DNA of 64,000 bases from an uncultured Roseovarius sp. (GCA_947499555.1 CANMOU010000005.1:62001-126000); one strand, 5' to 3'; positions 1 to 7,406 are shown, counted from the first letter of the stretch. Translations and numbers: made by a program. Notes: generated by a model from the letters alone, not told the origin.

Positions 1-279
1 GATTGCCATGGAGTAGGCCGGCCGTGTCCGCAGCATCCATCCGCCTGGCACCTTCGCAATCTCAAAGGACCGGCCTTCAAGATCGGCCGCAAGATCGTCG
101 ATGAGCAGATCGACCGAGGCCCCCTGCCCTACCACGCGCGCGAGATCTTCCCGCGGCACGGGCGAGGCAGAGGCGAAGAGCACGGCTTCGATCCGGCGCA
201 TCCATTCGCGCCAGCGCAGATCGGGCGGCAGGTCCTCCAGCTCCCTATCGAAGTCGGTTTCGGCGTGGTCCTTCGCCAT
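1..279 (-). CDS. ScpB-like segregation/condensation protein, N-terminal part
   Basis: This reading frame starts with ATG at 279-277 and runs off the left edge, so only about 93 N-terminal residues are visible. The visible part has the winged-helix pattern of ScpB: EAVLFASASPVPREDLARVV, then a VDLLIDDLAADL helix and FEIAKVPGGWMLRTRP. Chromosomal ScpB is the kleisin-associated subunit of the SMC condensin. Plasmid copies next to DUF1403 are common in Rhodobacterales and Rhizobiales, but their role there is not settled. The start lies 3 bases after the stop of the DUF1403 gene, so the two are almost certainly co-transcribed. The C-terminal half cannot be judged. Confidence 0.75.
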   Translation of the reverse strand, partial: MAKDHAETDFDRELEDLPPDLRWREWMRRIEAVLFASASPVPREDLARVVGQGASVDLLIDDLAADLEGRSFEIAKVPGGWMLRTRPAYSMAI

Positions 280-282
280 CGC

Positions 283-1173
283 TCAGATCCCGTAGAGCCG
301 GAAGGTGTCGCGCCCGGTCAGTTCGCGTACGGCGCCGAGCTCCACCAGGCGGTCGCAGAACCTGCGTGCTGCGCGATCGGAGCGCAGCGATGCCATCGCA
401 GCCGGGGCAACCGCGTCCCGGCTCAGGAACAGCGCAACCGCCTCATCAGCGCCCTTCGCCCGGAGCTTCGGCGCAACCTCTTTCAAGCGGGTCGTACGCC
501 GAGCAAGATCGGTGACCTCCCGCGTTGCCTCGGTTGCAGCCGCCAAAATCGCCCGATAGCACGCCAGGCGCAGGTCATCGCCGGACTTTCGCAAATCGTC
601 GCGCTTCAAACCAAGGGCCAGGAGCGGGTGGACATGGCTCCACCCGAGCGTCTGCGCCAAAGCCGCGTCCGCCAGGATCAACGCCGACGCGGGATCGCGT
701 GGTCGATCAGCGAGAACCGCCTTCAGCACGGACGCAGTGCGCGCGACCGGCGCCCCCTGCCCCGCATCCAGCCACGATGCGATCTGGTCCATGTCGATCT
801 CGGGCAATGCCCGGTGCAGCGCCGTTATCGAGGCCGGCCGCTCCACCGCGCGTTGCCAGGAGAGATAAACCTCACCCGCCGGACCTGGACTGTCGCCAGG
901 CTGCAGGAACGCCGCCGCATCGCGCAGCTCCGAAGCGCGTTCCGGGCGTCCCTGATGCGTCACACAGGTCTCCGCGGCGCGCATGGCTAAACGCGCCCGC
1001 AGCAAGGTCTGGGGGACGCCCTCGTGGCTTAACACAAGATGCAGATGGCTCAGAGCCGCCCCCGACAAAAACGCAACATCTTCAGGGACATCAGACCGCG
1101 CCGAGGTGACCCAGGACGGCATCCGGGGTAGGCTCTTATGGTTGTCGCTGAAGTCCTGGCGGGCATAGGTCAT
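283..1173 (-). CDS. DUF1403 family protein
   Basis: The 296-residue product is an alpha-helical, alanine-rich protein. It begins with a short basic leader, then the family-typical PSWVTSARSDVPEDVAFLSG and AALSHLHLVL segments and a cysteine-containing repeat region (MRAAETCVTHQGRPERASEL). I recognise it as DUF1403, a family of unknown function found mainly on alphaproteobacterial plasmids beside ScpB-like and replication genes. It is the first gene of a two-gene leftward unit with the ScpB-like gene. A role in replicon maintenance is inferred only from this company. The family call is fairly firm; the function is unknown. Confidence 0.75.
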   Translation of the reverse strand: MTYARQDFSDNHKSLPRMPSWVTSARSDVPEDVAFLSGAALSHLHLVLSHEGVPQTLLRARLAMRAAETCVTHQGRPERASELRDAAAFLQPGDSPGPAGEVYLSWQRAVERPASITALHRALPEIDMDQIASWLDAGQGAPVARTASVLKAVLADRPRDPASALILADAALAQTLGWSHVHPLLALGLKRDDLRKSGDDLRLACYRAILAAATEATREVTDLARRTTRLKEVAPKLRAKGADEAVALFLSRDAVAPAAMASLRSDRAARRFCDRLVELGAVRELTGRDTFRLYGI

Positions 1174-1249
1174 GCCACAACACTAGTCTCTCGCGGCGCT
1201 TTCGTCCACAATATGATGTGTAAACCGCCCCACTCTGCGGTTCTTTTCT

Positions 1250-1278
1250 ATGTCCAATAAGTTTGCCTTATCGGACGT
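1250..1278. repeat. XerCD/dif-like inverted repeat, candidate recombination core
   Basis: Two 11-bp arms, ATGTCCAATAA (1250-1260) and TTATCGGACGT (1268-1278), match as inverted repeats at 9 of 11 positions. They enclose a 7-bp centre, GTTTGCC. Arms ending in TAA and beginning with TTA around a 6-8 bp centre are the hallmark of XerC/XerD-type sites. The site lies 270 bp upstream of a tyrosine recombinase, so it could be that enzyme's core site, for example for multimer resolution. An operator for DUF1403 is an alternative. Confidence 0.4.
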
Positions 1279-1309
1279 AAAAATATAGGCTCAGGAAAAC
1301 ACGATTTGC

Positions 1310-1349
1310 TTCACGTTTCATCGGTGGATTCACATTTCATGGCTGGATT
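1310..1349 (+). repeat. Tandem 21-bp direct repeat upstream of the recombinase
   Basis: The unit TTCACRTTTCATSGSTGGATT occurs at 1310-1330 and again at 1329-1349, a period of 19 bp with only three differences. A second pair, TGAGACTGG, follows at 1416-1424 and 1440-1448. Arrays of this kind next to a tyrosine recombinase can be accessory (arm-type) binding sites. This is inference. Confidence 0.35.
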
Positions 1350-1547
1350 TCTTGAGTTTCAGAGACTTGCCTGGCGAGAATGGCCGGAGATCGTGAGATT
1401 CTGGAGCGGTATTTGTGAGACTGGACGAACCGGAATTCATGAGACTGGCAGTCCGGCGCACTTTCTGGTCCTACCCTGTGCTCTCTCGCCGAGCTCAGTG
1501 TACTCGTCACGGCCAACTGCCACCACCTCAACGAGAGCGATAGAGCC

Positions 1548-2570
1548 ATGAATGCCGATGATGGTCCTATAGCCCTGCCATCCCATGTTGCGGGATCCGG
1601 CACCCTTGACCGGCTGGTCGACACCGCCCGTGACTACGCCAAAGCCTCGACCGCGGACAACACCAACAAGGCCTATGCCGCCGACTGGAAGCATTTTGCG
1701 CGCTGGTGCAGGATGAAAGGCGCGGAGCCATTGCCTCCCTCGCCGGAGATGATTGGCCTTTACCTGACGGACCTGGCGACACCGACAGGCCTCTCCGTCA
1801 GCACCATAGACCGGCGTTTGTCGGGTCTTGCCTGGAATTATGCGCAGCGCGGCTTCACATTGGATCGCAAAAACCGTCACATCGCCACCGTGCTGGCCGG
1901 CATCAAACGAAAACACGCCCGTCCACCGGTGCAGAAGGAGGCGATCCTGCCAGAAAACATCCTCGCCATGGTCGCCACCCTGCCCTTCGATATACGCGGG
2001 CTGCGCGACCGGGCGATCCTATTGCTCGGATATGCCGGCGGGCTGAGACGCTCCGAAATTGTGAGCCTCGATGTCGGCAAGGATGATACGCCGGACTCGG
2101 GCGGTTGGATCGAAATCATCGAAGGTAAAGACGGCGGCGCACTGCTCACCCTCAACGCCAAGACCGGTTGGCGCGAAGTCGAAATCGGCCGGGGATCCAG
2201 CGACCAGACTTGCCCGGTGCATGCGCTGGAGCAGTGGTTGCATTTCGCCAGGATCGACTTCGGACCGGTCTTTGTGCGCACTTCCCGCGATGGCAAACGC
2301 GCGCTCGAAGACCGTCTGAATGACAAGCATGTCGTCCGTCTCATCAAATCCACCGTGCTTAAGAGTGGCATCCGTGCGGAGCTGCCAGAGAAAGACCGCC
2401 TGGCCCTCTTCTCCGGCCATTCCCTGCGCGCGGGACTTGCCAGTTCCGCCGAAGTTGACGAGCGCTATGTCCAGAAACAGCTCGGCCATGCCTCCGCCGA
2501 GATGACCCGCCGCTACCAGCGTCGCCGCGACCGGTTCCGCGTGAACCTGACCAAAGCCGCGGGGCTCTGA
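1548..2570 (+). CDS. Tyrosine-type site-specific recombinase (phage integrase family)
   Basis: The 340-residue product has a SAM-like N-terminal DNA-binding domain (about residues 25-125) and a C-terminal catalytic domain. The catalytic set is present: Arg167 (GLRRSEI), His291-x-x-Arg294 (GHSLRAG), His314 (LGHAS) and the nucleophile Tyr323 (TRRYQRR). Such enzymes cut and rejoin DNA at short paired sites. A candidate site lies upstream at 1250-1278. No excisionase or phage genes are nearby, so plasmid dimer resolution or integration of a small element both fit. It converges on parE with only 6 bases between the stop codons. Confidence 0.92.
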   Translation: MNADDGPIALPSHVAGSGTLDRLVDTARDYAKASTADNTNKAYAADWKHFARWCRMKGAEPLPPSPEMIGLYLTDLATPTGLSVSTIDRRLSGLAWNYAQRGFTLDRKNRHIATVLAGIKRKHARPPVQKEAILPENILAMVATLPFDIRGLRDRAILLLGYAGGLRRSEIVSLDVGKDDTPDSGGWIEIIEGKDGGALLTLNAKTGWREVEIGRGSSDQTCPVHALEQWLHFARIDFGPVFVRTSRDGKRALEDRLNDKHVVRLIKSTVLKSGIRAELPEKDRLALFSGHSLRAGLASSAEVDERYVQKQLGHASAEMTRRYQRRRDRFRVNLTKAAGL

Positions 2571-2576
2571 TCCCGG

Positions 2577-2912
2577 TCAGATCACCTCCCCTTTCAGCGC
2601 AGTGAGCGCCGCAATATGGCGCGGCAGGTCACTGCGGGAATGCAGAATATCAACGATAACGACCTCTTCGGGACTGTCCAGGAACACCAGAAAATGCTCC
2701 CCTGCCCTGAGATATCGCAGATCTGCGGCGTCATCGACCAGGATAGAACAACTTCTACTATGCGCCTGACCATTTACGATGGCTTCGCAACGGGACAAAA
2801 GCTCAGTTTCGTAGAGCTCCGCCTGACGTGGCCCAAATGTTGCGACGGTCCAGCGGGCGATCTCGACCAGGCTGACTTCCGCACGACGGGTCAGCCGGAA
2901 GGAACGGCTCAT
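2577..2912 (-). CDS. parE: ParE/RelE-family toxin
   Basis: The 111-residue protein has the ParE fold signature: FRLTRRAEVSLVEIARWT, then RQAELYETELLSRCEAI, a central beta hairpin (DLRYLRAGEHFLVFLD) and a C-terminal VVIVDILHSRSDLPRHI strand-helix. ParE toxins poison DNA gyrase and are held by a ParD antitoxin, so daughter cells that lose the plasmid are killed or arrested. Its ATG overlaps the antitoxin stop by four bases (ATGA), the usual antitoxin-first coupling. Location just downstream of repC makes it a post-segregational stabiliser of this replicon. Confidence 0.9.
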   Translation of the reverse strand: MSRSFRLTRRAEVSLVEIARWTVATFGPRQAELYETELLSRCEAIVNGQAHSRSCSILVDDAADLRYLRAGEHFLVFLDSPEEVVIVDILHSRSDLPRHIAALTALKGEVI

Positions 2913-3166
2913 GAGATTGTCCGTGCCCTCGCAAAGGCCCGACGTACCGCGACTTCACCGCTGCCCTCGGCCAAATCGCCCTGATCTGCTTGCTGAAGAC
3001 CTTCAAGCAAGCCTTCCCGAATGCCGGCAAGCTGAGCCTCTTCCTGTTCAAGCAACCGCAGTGCGGCGCGCATGGCTTCGCTCACGTTCTGATAGCGCCC
3101 GGAGGCAACCAGCGCTTGAACCAGCTGATCCTGGGTTTCCGTGAGAACAACGTTCCGTGTCACCAT
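2909..3166 (-). CDS. parD: ParD-family antitoxin
   Basis: I chose the ATG at 3166-3164 because AGGAG sits nine bases upstream. This gives an 85-residue protein beginning MVTRNVVLTETQDQLVQALV. The N-terminus is a ribbon-helix-helix domain (GRYQNVSEAMRAALRLLEQ), which binds the operator. The acidic C-terminal tail (LQQADQGDLAEGSGEV) would wrap ParE. A longer open frame reaches 3238 but would run through the operator-like palindrome, so it is unlikely. ParD with ParE normally represses its own promoter. The gene stands 55 bases downstream of repC in the same direction. Confidence 0.9.
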   Translation of the reverse strand: MVTRNVVLTETQDQLVQALVASGRYQNVSEAMRAALRLLEQEEAQLAGIREGLLEGLQQADQGDLAEGSGEVAVRRAFARARTIS

Positions 3167-3181
3167 GATGCAAATCTCCTC

Positions 3182-3213
3182 ATTGGCAATATATGCCAAT
3201 ACTCGTTGCCAAT
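3182..3213. promoter_or_regulatory. Candidate ParD operator
   Basis: A perfect inverted repeat, ATTGGCA-ATATA-TGCCAAT (3182-3200), is followed by a third half-site, TTGCCAAT (3206-3213). The array lies between the repC stop and the parD start, where an autoregulatory ribbon-helix-helix operator is expected. A/T-rich sequence here would also carry the parD promoter. Confidence 0.6.
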
Positions 3214-3221
3214 CAACATTC

Positions 3222-4583
3222 TCACGCCGCCCTTTCACTCAACCGGCCATAGAAGCTGCGCTCGAGATGCAGCTCCCCTGCCCCGGCCTTCTCGACCATG
3301 CCACGCAGATAGCCGCCCGGCGACGCCACCTCGCCGGCGCAATGCTTGTCGAACGTAAGAACCAGCGCCGCTGTTGCGATCTGAGGCCCAAGACGGTCCT
3401 GCGCGAGGTTCCAGGCGTGCTCTGAGACGCCGATCATCGGCCTCAGCTGTCCGGCAACCCGGTGCAAATCGCCCCAATCCTTCAAAAATCCGCCCATAGT
3501 GTGCGCCCAGGACGCGAATTCCGGACAGGCCTGCATCACCGTGGGCAAATCGAGCGCAGCTCCCCGCTTCTTGCGTGCCTCAGCCACCCAATCTTCTAAT
3601 TCCCTGTCCACCCGCTCCTCCGGTGACGCATTTGGCACCACGCCCGCCGCTTCCTCTTTTTCTGAGGAATTACGAGTTACAGGATTAAGTTGGTTTGTAA
3701 TTAGTATATGAGGGTCAGAAATGACCTCCCTGGGGTTCATTTCTTGAGTCTTTTCGGACACGTGCTCAATGGTTTCAGCGGTGTTTTCAACAACTTTGTC
3801 CGTCCGAGCTGCTTTGAGATACGCCGCCTCGACGCGCTCCTGCAGCTCTTTGAACCACCCCAGAAGCCGTTCCAGCGTCTGAGAGGCCTCATTGCGGCGT
3901 GGCAGTCTGCTCAGGAGATCCTCGAACACACCAGCGAGATGCGTCCACGGGCCTCTTAACGCGCCGCTGAGCGCCGCTTCGATCCGGGCGCGGATCATCC
4001 GGCGTGCGACCGTGATCTGACGCTTCAGGCGCTGGCAGAGCTCGCGCTCGGCCTGCAACTCGGCCTGCAACTGCTCGAATTCCTCGACACGCGCCGACAG
4101 TGGCGACAGATCGAAGCCATAGGCCTCGATGATCACGCCATCTGCGTCCCTGCGACCCCACCGCTTGCCATTGGGGCTGTCTTTGAAGGAGATCACCCCG
4201 ATCTCCGCCAGGCGGCGTGCATGGCGCTTCAGTGCGGAGAGCGAGAACCCTGTCTGCTCCATCAGATAGGCGTTGGATGCCCAGACGATCGGACGCCGCC
4301 CCTCCTCCCAGTCCTGGGCCTGTGTGAAGGCCCCGAGCGTGTCGAGGAGCAGCATATCACCGGCTTTGAGGCCGATATGCGCGCCCACACGTTTCACAGC
4401 CACGAAGGCTTGTGTCTTGGGTACAGCAACCCGTTCACCGGCTTGGGCAAGTTGCTCGGCCGTAGCGAGTCCCGCGGTTGCTTTTCGCCATCCCGATGGC
4501 TGGTTGATGTTTGGCATACCTTCCCGGTTCTGAGGCATGCCTGTCCCAGTCACTCCCTGCGGAGCATCGTTGAATTTTTTCAT
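3222..4583 (-). CDS. repC: Plasmid replication initiator RepC
   Basis: This 453-residue protein is the repABC-family initiator that binds oriV, which usually lies within repC itself. The N-terminal winged-helix part includes KAGDMLLLDTLGAF, WASNAYLMEQTGFSLSALKRH and a RLAEIGVISFKDSPNGKRWG wing. The middle is charged and helical (residues about 150-270), and the C-terminal domain includes PEFASWAHTMGGFLKDWGDL. It is third in the repA-repB-repC order, read leftward. The start is uncertain: ATG at 4583 lacks a clear ribosome site, and internal ATGs at residues 16 and 23 are possible. Expression is probably limited by the antisense RNA in the repB-repC gap. Confidence 0.93.
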   Translation of the reverse strand: MKKFNDAPQGVTGTGMPQNREGMPNINQPSGWRKATAGLATAEQLAQAGERVAVPKTQAFVAVKRVGAHIGLKAGDMLLLDTLGAFTQAQDWEEGRRPIVWASNAYLMEQTGFSLSALKRHARRLAEIGVISFKDSPNGKRWGRRDADGVIIEAYGFDLSPLSARVEEFEQLQAELQAERELCQRLKRQITVARRMIRARIEAALSGALRGPWTHLAGVFEDLLSRLPRRNEASQTLERLLGWFKELQERVEAAYLKAARTDKVVENTAETIEHVSEKTQEMNPREVISDPHILITNQLNPVTRNSSEKEEAAGVVPNASPEERVDRELEDWVAEARKKRGAALDLPTVMQACPEFASWAHTMGGFLKDWGDLHRVAGQLRPMIGVSEHAWNLAQDRLGPQIATAALVLTFDKHCAGEVASPGGYLRGMVEKAGAGELHLERSFYGRLSERAA

Positions 4584-4632
4584 TTTCTAATCAGCAGACA
4601 AAGAAATCCCGGTCGCTTAGAAGCGATTTTTC

Positions 4633-4661
4633 TTGTGTGGTGATTCGGTGGCTGCTAGAAT
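4633..4661 (+). promoter_or_regulatory. Promoter of the repB-repC antisense RNA
   Basis: A -35-like TTGTGT (4633-4638) and a -10-like TAGAAT (4656-4661) are separated by exactly 17 bp on the strand opposite to repABC. Transcription would begin near 4668 and run toward the end of repB, as in known repABC plasmids. Confidence 0.55.
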
Positions 4662-4667
4662 CTAGGT

Positions 4668-4730
4668 GTCTAATCTAAGAATTGCGCTTTGCGCAGCAGC
4701 CCTCGAAGCTTCGGTTTCGGGGGTTTCTTT
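4668..4730 (+). ncRNA. Counter-transcribed inc RNA of the repABC cassette
   Basis: In repABC plasmids a small RNA, encoded opposite to the operon in the repB-repC gap, represses repC and sets incompatibility. Here the 149-bp gap (4584-4732) contains a good plus-strand promoter (4633-4661) and a factor-independent terminator (4700-4730). They bracket a transcript of about 60 nt, close to the size of known ctRNAs. An internal GCGC-TTT-GCGC hairpin lies near 4684-4694. The ends are inferred from the signals only. Confidence 0.65.
4700..4730 (+). terminator. Terminator of the antisense RNA
   Basis: CCCTCGAA (4700-4707) pairs with TTCGGGGG (4716-4723), eight pairs with one G-U, around an 8-base loop. 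The run TTTCTTT (4724-4730) follows. The arrangement is a classical intrinsic terminator on the plus strand. Confidence 0.65.
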
Positions 4731-4732
4731 GT

Positions 4733-5725
4733 TCACTTTCCTCCTTTCTGCTCGTCCTCAGTTTCATCCTGTGGGTTTACAGTTGTAAACTCCGTGTAGG
4801 ATTTCTTTATGATCTCGGCGAGATTATCGCCGAGCCACGCTGCAAATGCTGCGTTTTTGCCTGTCTTCTTGGCCGATAGGGAAATGGCCCCTCGTCCGGA
4901 TTTGATCACTACCCCGTCGACCGGAGTGAGTTCCTCAATCCCAATTCTTTGCCTCGCCCCACGTTTGGAAGGCTCCTTTAGAAGCGCCTCCAGACGGTCA
5001 TCGGAACTCTTTTCCGCCCCCAAACTTTCAATTACCTTTTTGGCCGAAGACACCGAGAGTTTTTTAGAAGCAAAAAGTTCGGCAAGAGCTGTCCATTTTG
5101 GCCGTCCAGACTTCGGAGCTGCTCCGAGTAGATCACCGATTTCAGCAGGCACATTCTGCGTGACCTTCGTCAAGTGTGACAGACCGGATTTGGTAAGGTT
5201 CAATACTTGTCTTGTTGTCGATGTATCATGCCCGGCTTCAAGAATTGCCTCAGCGAATCGCGCCTTTTCATAGAAAGAAAGATTTCGACGAGCTGCGTTT
5301 TCCAAACCCTTGGCAAGAAGCGCGGTCGCGTCATCAACGTCCTGTACATTGGCCCGTACTTTTATTCCAAGCTTTCGACACGCATTAAGTCGTCGCCGAC
5401 CATAGATGGCTTCGTATCGCCCCTCAGACTTCGCTCGTCGGACTAGGATTGGAACCTGTTGCCCACCATCACGAATGCTGTTTTTCAATGCTTCAAAGCT
5501 ATCTGAATCTTCTTCCAAGTTTACAGCTGTAAACTCACCAAGCCGGTCCGTCGGTCCCCAATCGTCTATAAGATCCGGATCAATCTCCCGAATTGAAGCG
5601 AGAGACCCCTGGAGCGCACCAAGGGCAGGGGCGCTGGTTTTTGGCGATCTGTTCTCTGCCTTCGAGCCCGAGCGAGCAATCGTATTGGCAATCCCAGACA
5701 TCTCTTTAAGTGACTTCCTTGCCAT
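4733..5725 (-). CDS. repB: Plasmid partitioning protein RepB (ParB family)
   Basis: I start at MARKSLKEM (ATG 5725-5723), which shares one base with the repA stop (TAATG), giving 330 residues. The ParB/Sulfiredoxin-like domain is clear: DSFEALKNSIRDGGQQVPILVRR, RYEAIYGRRRLNACRKLG and the GLENAARRNLSFYEKARFAE box, followed by a helix-turn-helix (TTRQVLNLTKSGLSHLTKV). RepB binds parS and recruits RepA for segregation. Two copies of a parS-like 16-mer lie inside the coding sequence, near codons 64-69 and close to the 3' end, and encode FTAVN and FTTVN. Base composition is more A/T-rich than the catabolic island. Confidence 0.93.
   Translation of the reverse strand: MARKSLKEMSGIANTIARSGSKAENRSPKTSAPALGALQGSLASIREIDPDLIDDWGPTDRLGEFTAVNLEEDSDSFEALKNSIRDGGQQVPILVRRAKSEGRYEAIYGRRRLNACRKLGIKVRANVQDVDDATALLAKGLENAARRNLSFYEKARFAEAILEAGHDTSTTRQVLNLTKSGLSHLTKVTQNVPAEIGDLLGAAPKSGRPKWTALAELFASKKLSVSSAKKVIESLGAEKSSDDRLEALLKEPSKRGARQRIGIEELTPVDGVVIKSGRGAISLSAKKTGKNAAFAAWLGDNLAEIIKKSYTEFTTVNPQDETEDEQKGGK
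4775..4790. promoter_or_regulatory. parS-like palindrome, copy 1 (3' end of repB)
   Basis: GTTTACAGTTGTAAAC is a palindrome apart from its two central bases. It matches the copies at 5519 and 7058 in both 7-bp arms. It lies in the last codons of repB and is probably a centromere site for RepB. Confidence 0.7.
5519..5534. promoter_or_regulatory. parS-like palindrome, copy 2 (inside repB)
   Basis: GTTTACAGCTGTAAAC is a perfect 16-bp palindrome within the 5' third of repB. Its arms are identical to the copies at 4775 and 7058, so it is very likely a RepB binding site. Confidence 0.75.
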
Positions 5726-6909
5726 TATGAGCGTCCCCATGCTTGGTGGATCATACGTTCCACCTCTTGGCCTACAGCGTCCATCGAGCCCTTGGCGCGA
5801 TCGTACGTTGCTCGAGTCATCTCCGAACGAACAACTTCATAGATTGACTGCTTGAGCATTGTAGCGTCGCTAATTGCAGTGCTCTTTAGCGCCGTAGCCG
5901 ACATGATCCGGTCCTGGAACAAAGCTCGCATGAACGACGAAAGTTGCTGCGATGGAACATCTGTAGGTTCATCTCTAGTGATTAAGAACTTAAAGTGGTC
6001 GTATTGCAGCGTCGCGCCAGCGTCCTCGATTACTCCCATATAGGCACCAGCAAGCTCAAGGAATTGGGCAGTCGAAGAAACGTCCAGCATCGACGGTGCA
6101 AGCGGTACGATCAGCGAGCTTGCTGCGGCCATACCTGCGATCGTCAAAAAACCAAGCTGTGGAGGACTATCTACTAGAACCAGGTCGAAATCATTTTCGA
6201 CTTGTGCCAGCGCATTCCGGATACGAGTAAAAAACGGCTCATCAGGGTTCGAATGTACCGCGGATTCCGTTTCAAACTCCGAAAGTATCAATCTGGATGG
6301 CGCGACCGAAAGACCCGGAAAGTAAGTAGAGACCACGACATCAGCCAGATCGACGGGTGCATCGTATCGGATCGCATCGTATATTGTTAGCCCATCGAAT
6401 TCGATCTCAGGGCTAATTCCACACATCGAGGTAAGAGAACCTTGCGGATCAAGATCGACGGCAAGAACCCTGTATCCACGAAGGGCAAAGTAGTGAGCCA
6501 AGTGTATCGTTGTGGTACTCTTGCTGCTACCACCCTTGAAATTCATCAGTTGCCAGACTTGGAGCTTTTCCTCTTCTGAACGAAAAGGCACGTAGCGGCC
6601 TTTTTTTCTCGAGGATTGCTCAAGGATAGCGCGCGCGTTCCAAATTTCTTGAGCCGTGTAAAAACGACGGCCACCTCGAATATCGCTAGGCTCAGGCACC
6701 GTTCCTTCGCCGTGAACCTTTCGCATAAACTGACCAGATACACCCAAGAGTTCAGCAACTTCGGGAGCTGCAAAATTGCGTAACGTTTTGGTGTTGTCTG
6801 GTGCGAAAGCAGCGAGAAGGTGTTCTCGAATTGCGGCGTTTAGACGTTCAGAGATTTCCGTCGCAAGACTTGAAGGTCGCTCAGTTGCAAGTGGTGTCAC
6901 GGGAATCAT
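5725..6909 (-). CDS. repA: Plasmid partitioning ATPase RepA (ParA family)
   Basis: The 394-residue product has an N-terminal DNA-binding region with a MerR-like helix-turn-helix (PEVAELLGVSGQFMRKVHGE, about residues 49-69, then GGRRFYTAQEIW) and a ParA ATPase domain. The deviant Walker A, KGGSSKST, is at 125-132, the A' motif DLDPQGS at 152-158 and Walker B in LVLVDSPPQLG. RepA moves plasmid copies by ATP-driven gradients on the nucleoid and represses its own operon. It is first of repABC and overlaps repB (TAATG). A hairpin and one parS-like site lie upstream. Confidence 0.94.
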   Translation of the reverse strand: MIPVTPLATERPSSLATEISERLNAAIREHLLAAFAPDNTKTLRNFAAPEVAELLGVSGQFMRKVHGEGTVPEPSDIRGGRRFYTAQEIWNARAILEQSSRKKGRYVPFRSEEEKLQVWQLMNFKGGSSKSTTTIHLAHYFALRGYRVLAVDLDPQGSLTSMCGISPEIEFDGLTIYDAIRYDAPVDLADVVVSTYFPGLSVAPSRLILSEFETESAVHSNPDEPFFTRIRNALAQVENDFDLVLVDSPPQLGFLTIAGMAAASSLIVPLAPSMLDVSSTAQFLELAGAYMGVIEDAGATLQYDHFKFLITRDEPTDVPSQQLSSFMRALFQDRIMSATALKSTAISDATMLKQSIYEVVRSEMTRATYDRAKGSMDAVGQEVERMIHQAWGRS

Positions 6910-6916
6910 CTGGTTG

Positions 6917-6957
6917 CCTCAATTTACGAAACGTGGCCTTTTTCGCGCCACTTGAGG
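6917..6957 (-). promoter_or_regulatory. Stem-loop in the repA leader
   Basis: CCTCAA (6917-6922) can pair with TTGAGG (6952-6957), and GTGGC (6933-6937) with GCCAC (6947-6951). In the leftward transcript this is a hairpin with a side bulge, ending 7 bases before the repA start codon. It could be a RepA operator or a translational control element. Confidence 0.35.
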
Positions 6958-6988
6958 ATAGAAGCAGTGATTCACACACTTAAGTCAA
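6958..6988 (-). promoter_or_regulatory. Possible repABC promoter
   Basis: Read leftward, TTGACT (6988-6983) is a good -35 box and TTCTAT (6963-6958) a weak -10 box with a long 19-bp spacer. The position upstream of the repA leader hairpin is right. The -10 match is poor. Confidence 0.3.
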
Positions 6989-7057
6989 GCATTTTAGCCT
7001 ATTTAGTGTCTATTTGGGCCAACACTCGCTATATGCGCTTTCCAGAAAATCAAACTC

Positions 7058-7073
7058 GTTTACAATTGTAAAC
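7058..7073. promoter_or_regulatory. parS-like palindrome, copy 3 (upstream of repA)
   Basis: GTTTACAATTGTAAAC is a perfect 16-bp palindrome about 150 bp upstream of repA. Its arms are identical to the two copies inside repB. A parS site upstream of repA is usual in several repABC subfamilies. Confidence 0.75.
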
Positions 7074-7406
7074 CCTCCAGCCTGGCAATAGGTTAGGCGG
7101 TTATCAGTTTTTGCTCTGCTCAAGGAATGAGAAGTTAGCGGTCGCAGTACGACACCATATTGATATTTTGCATTAGCGGGAGCATCGCTCAATCCATAAT
7201 TCTGAACTGGCTGTGCAGCTTTGCAGATGCCGGCCATACTTTCAATTCAACTCTGAAGGGCAGGGGGCTCGAACTCAGGCCAAGTGCAGACCCACTTTTT
7301 ACGGTTTCTAATTCCATGCACTCAGTTGTTTGCACCGTGATCTAAGTCTCAAAAGGGTTGCGATGCGCATCAATGTGTCAGTGTGAGTGCCCCGCGAAGC
7401 AGAGTA

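Larger units (their letters stand above)
1174..1547. other. Divergent intergenic region between DUF1403 and the recombinase
   Basis: No convincing gene lies here. The stretch is more A/T-rich than its surroundings. It holds an imperfect inverted repeat at 1250-1278 that looks like a tyrosine-recombinase core, and two pairs of short direct repeats at 1310-1349 and 1416-1448. Promoters for both flanking genes must also lie here. Short open frames across it are low-complexity and overlap on both strands. Confidence 0.6.

Noticed and set aside
265-990. 241-residue open frame on the plus strand
   Set aside because: It is antisense to DUF1403, arginine-rich and featureless.
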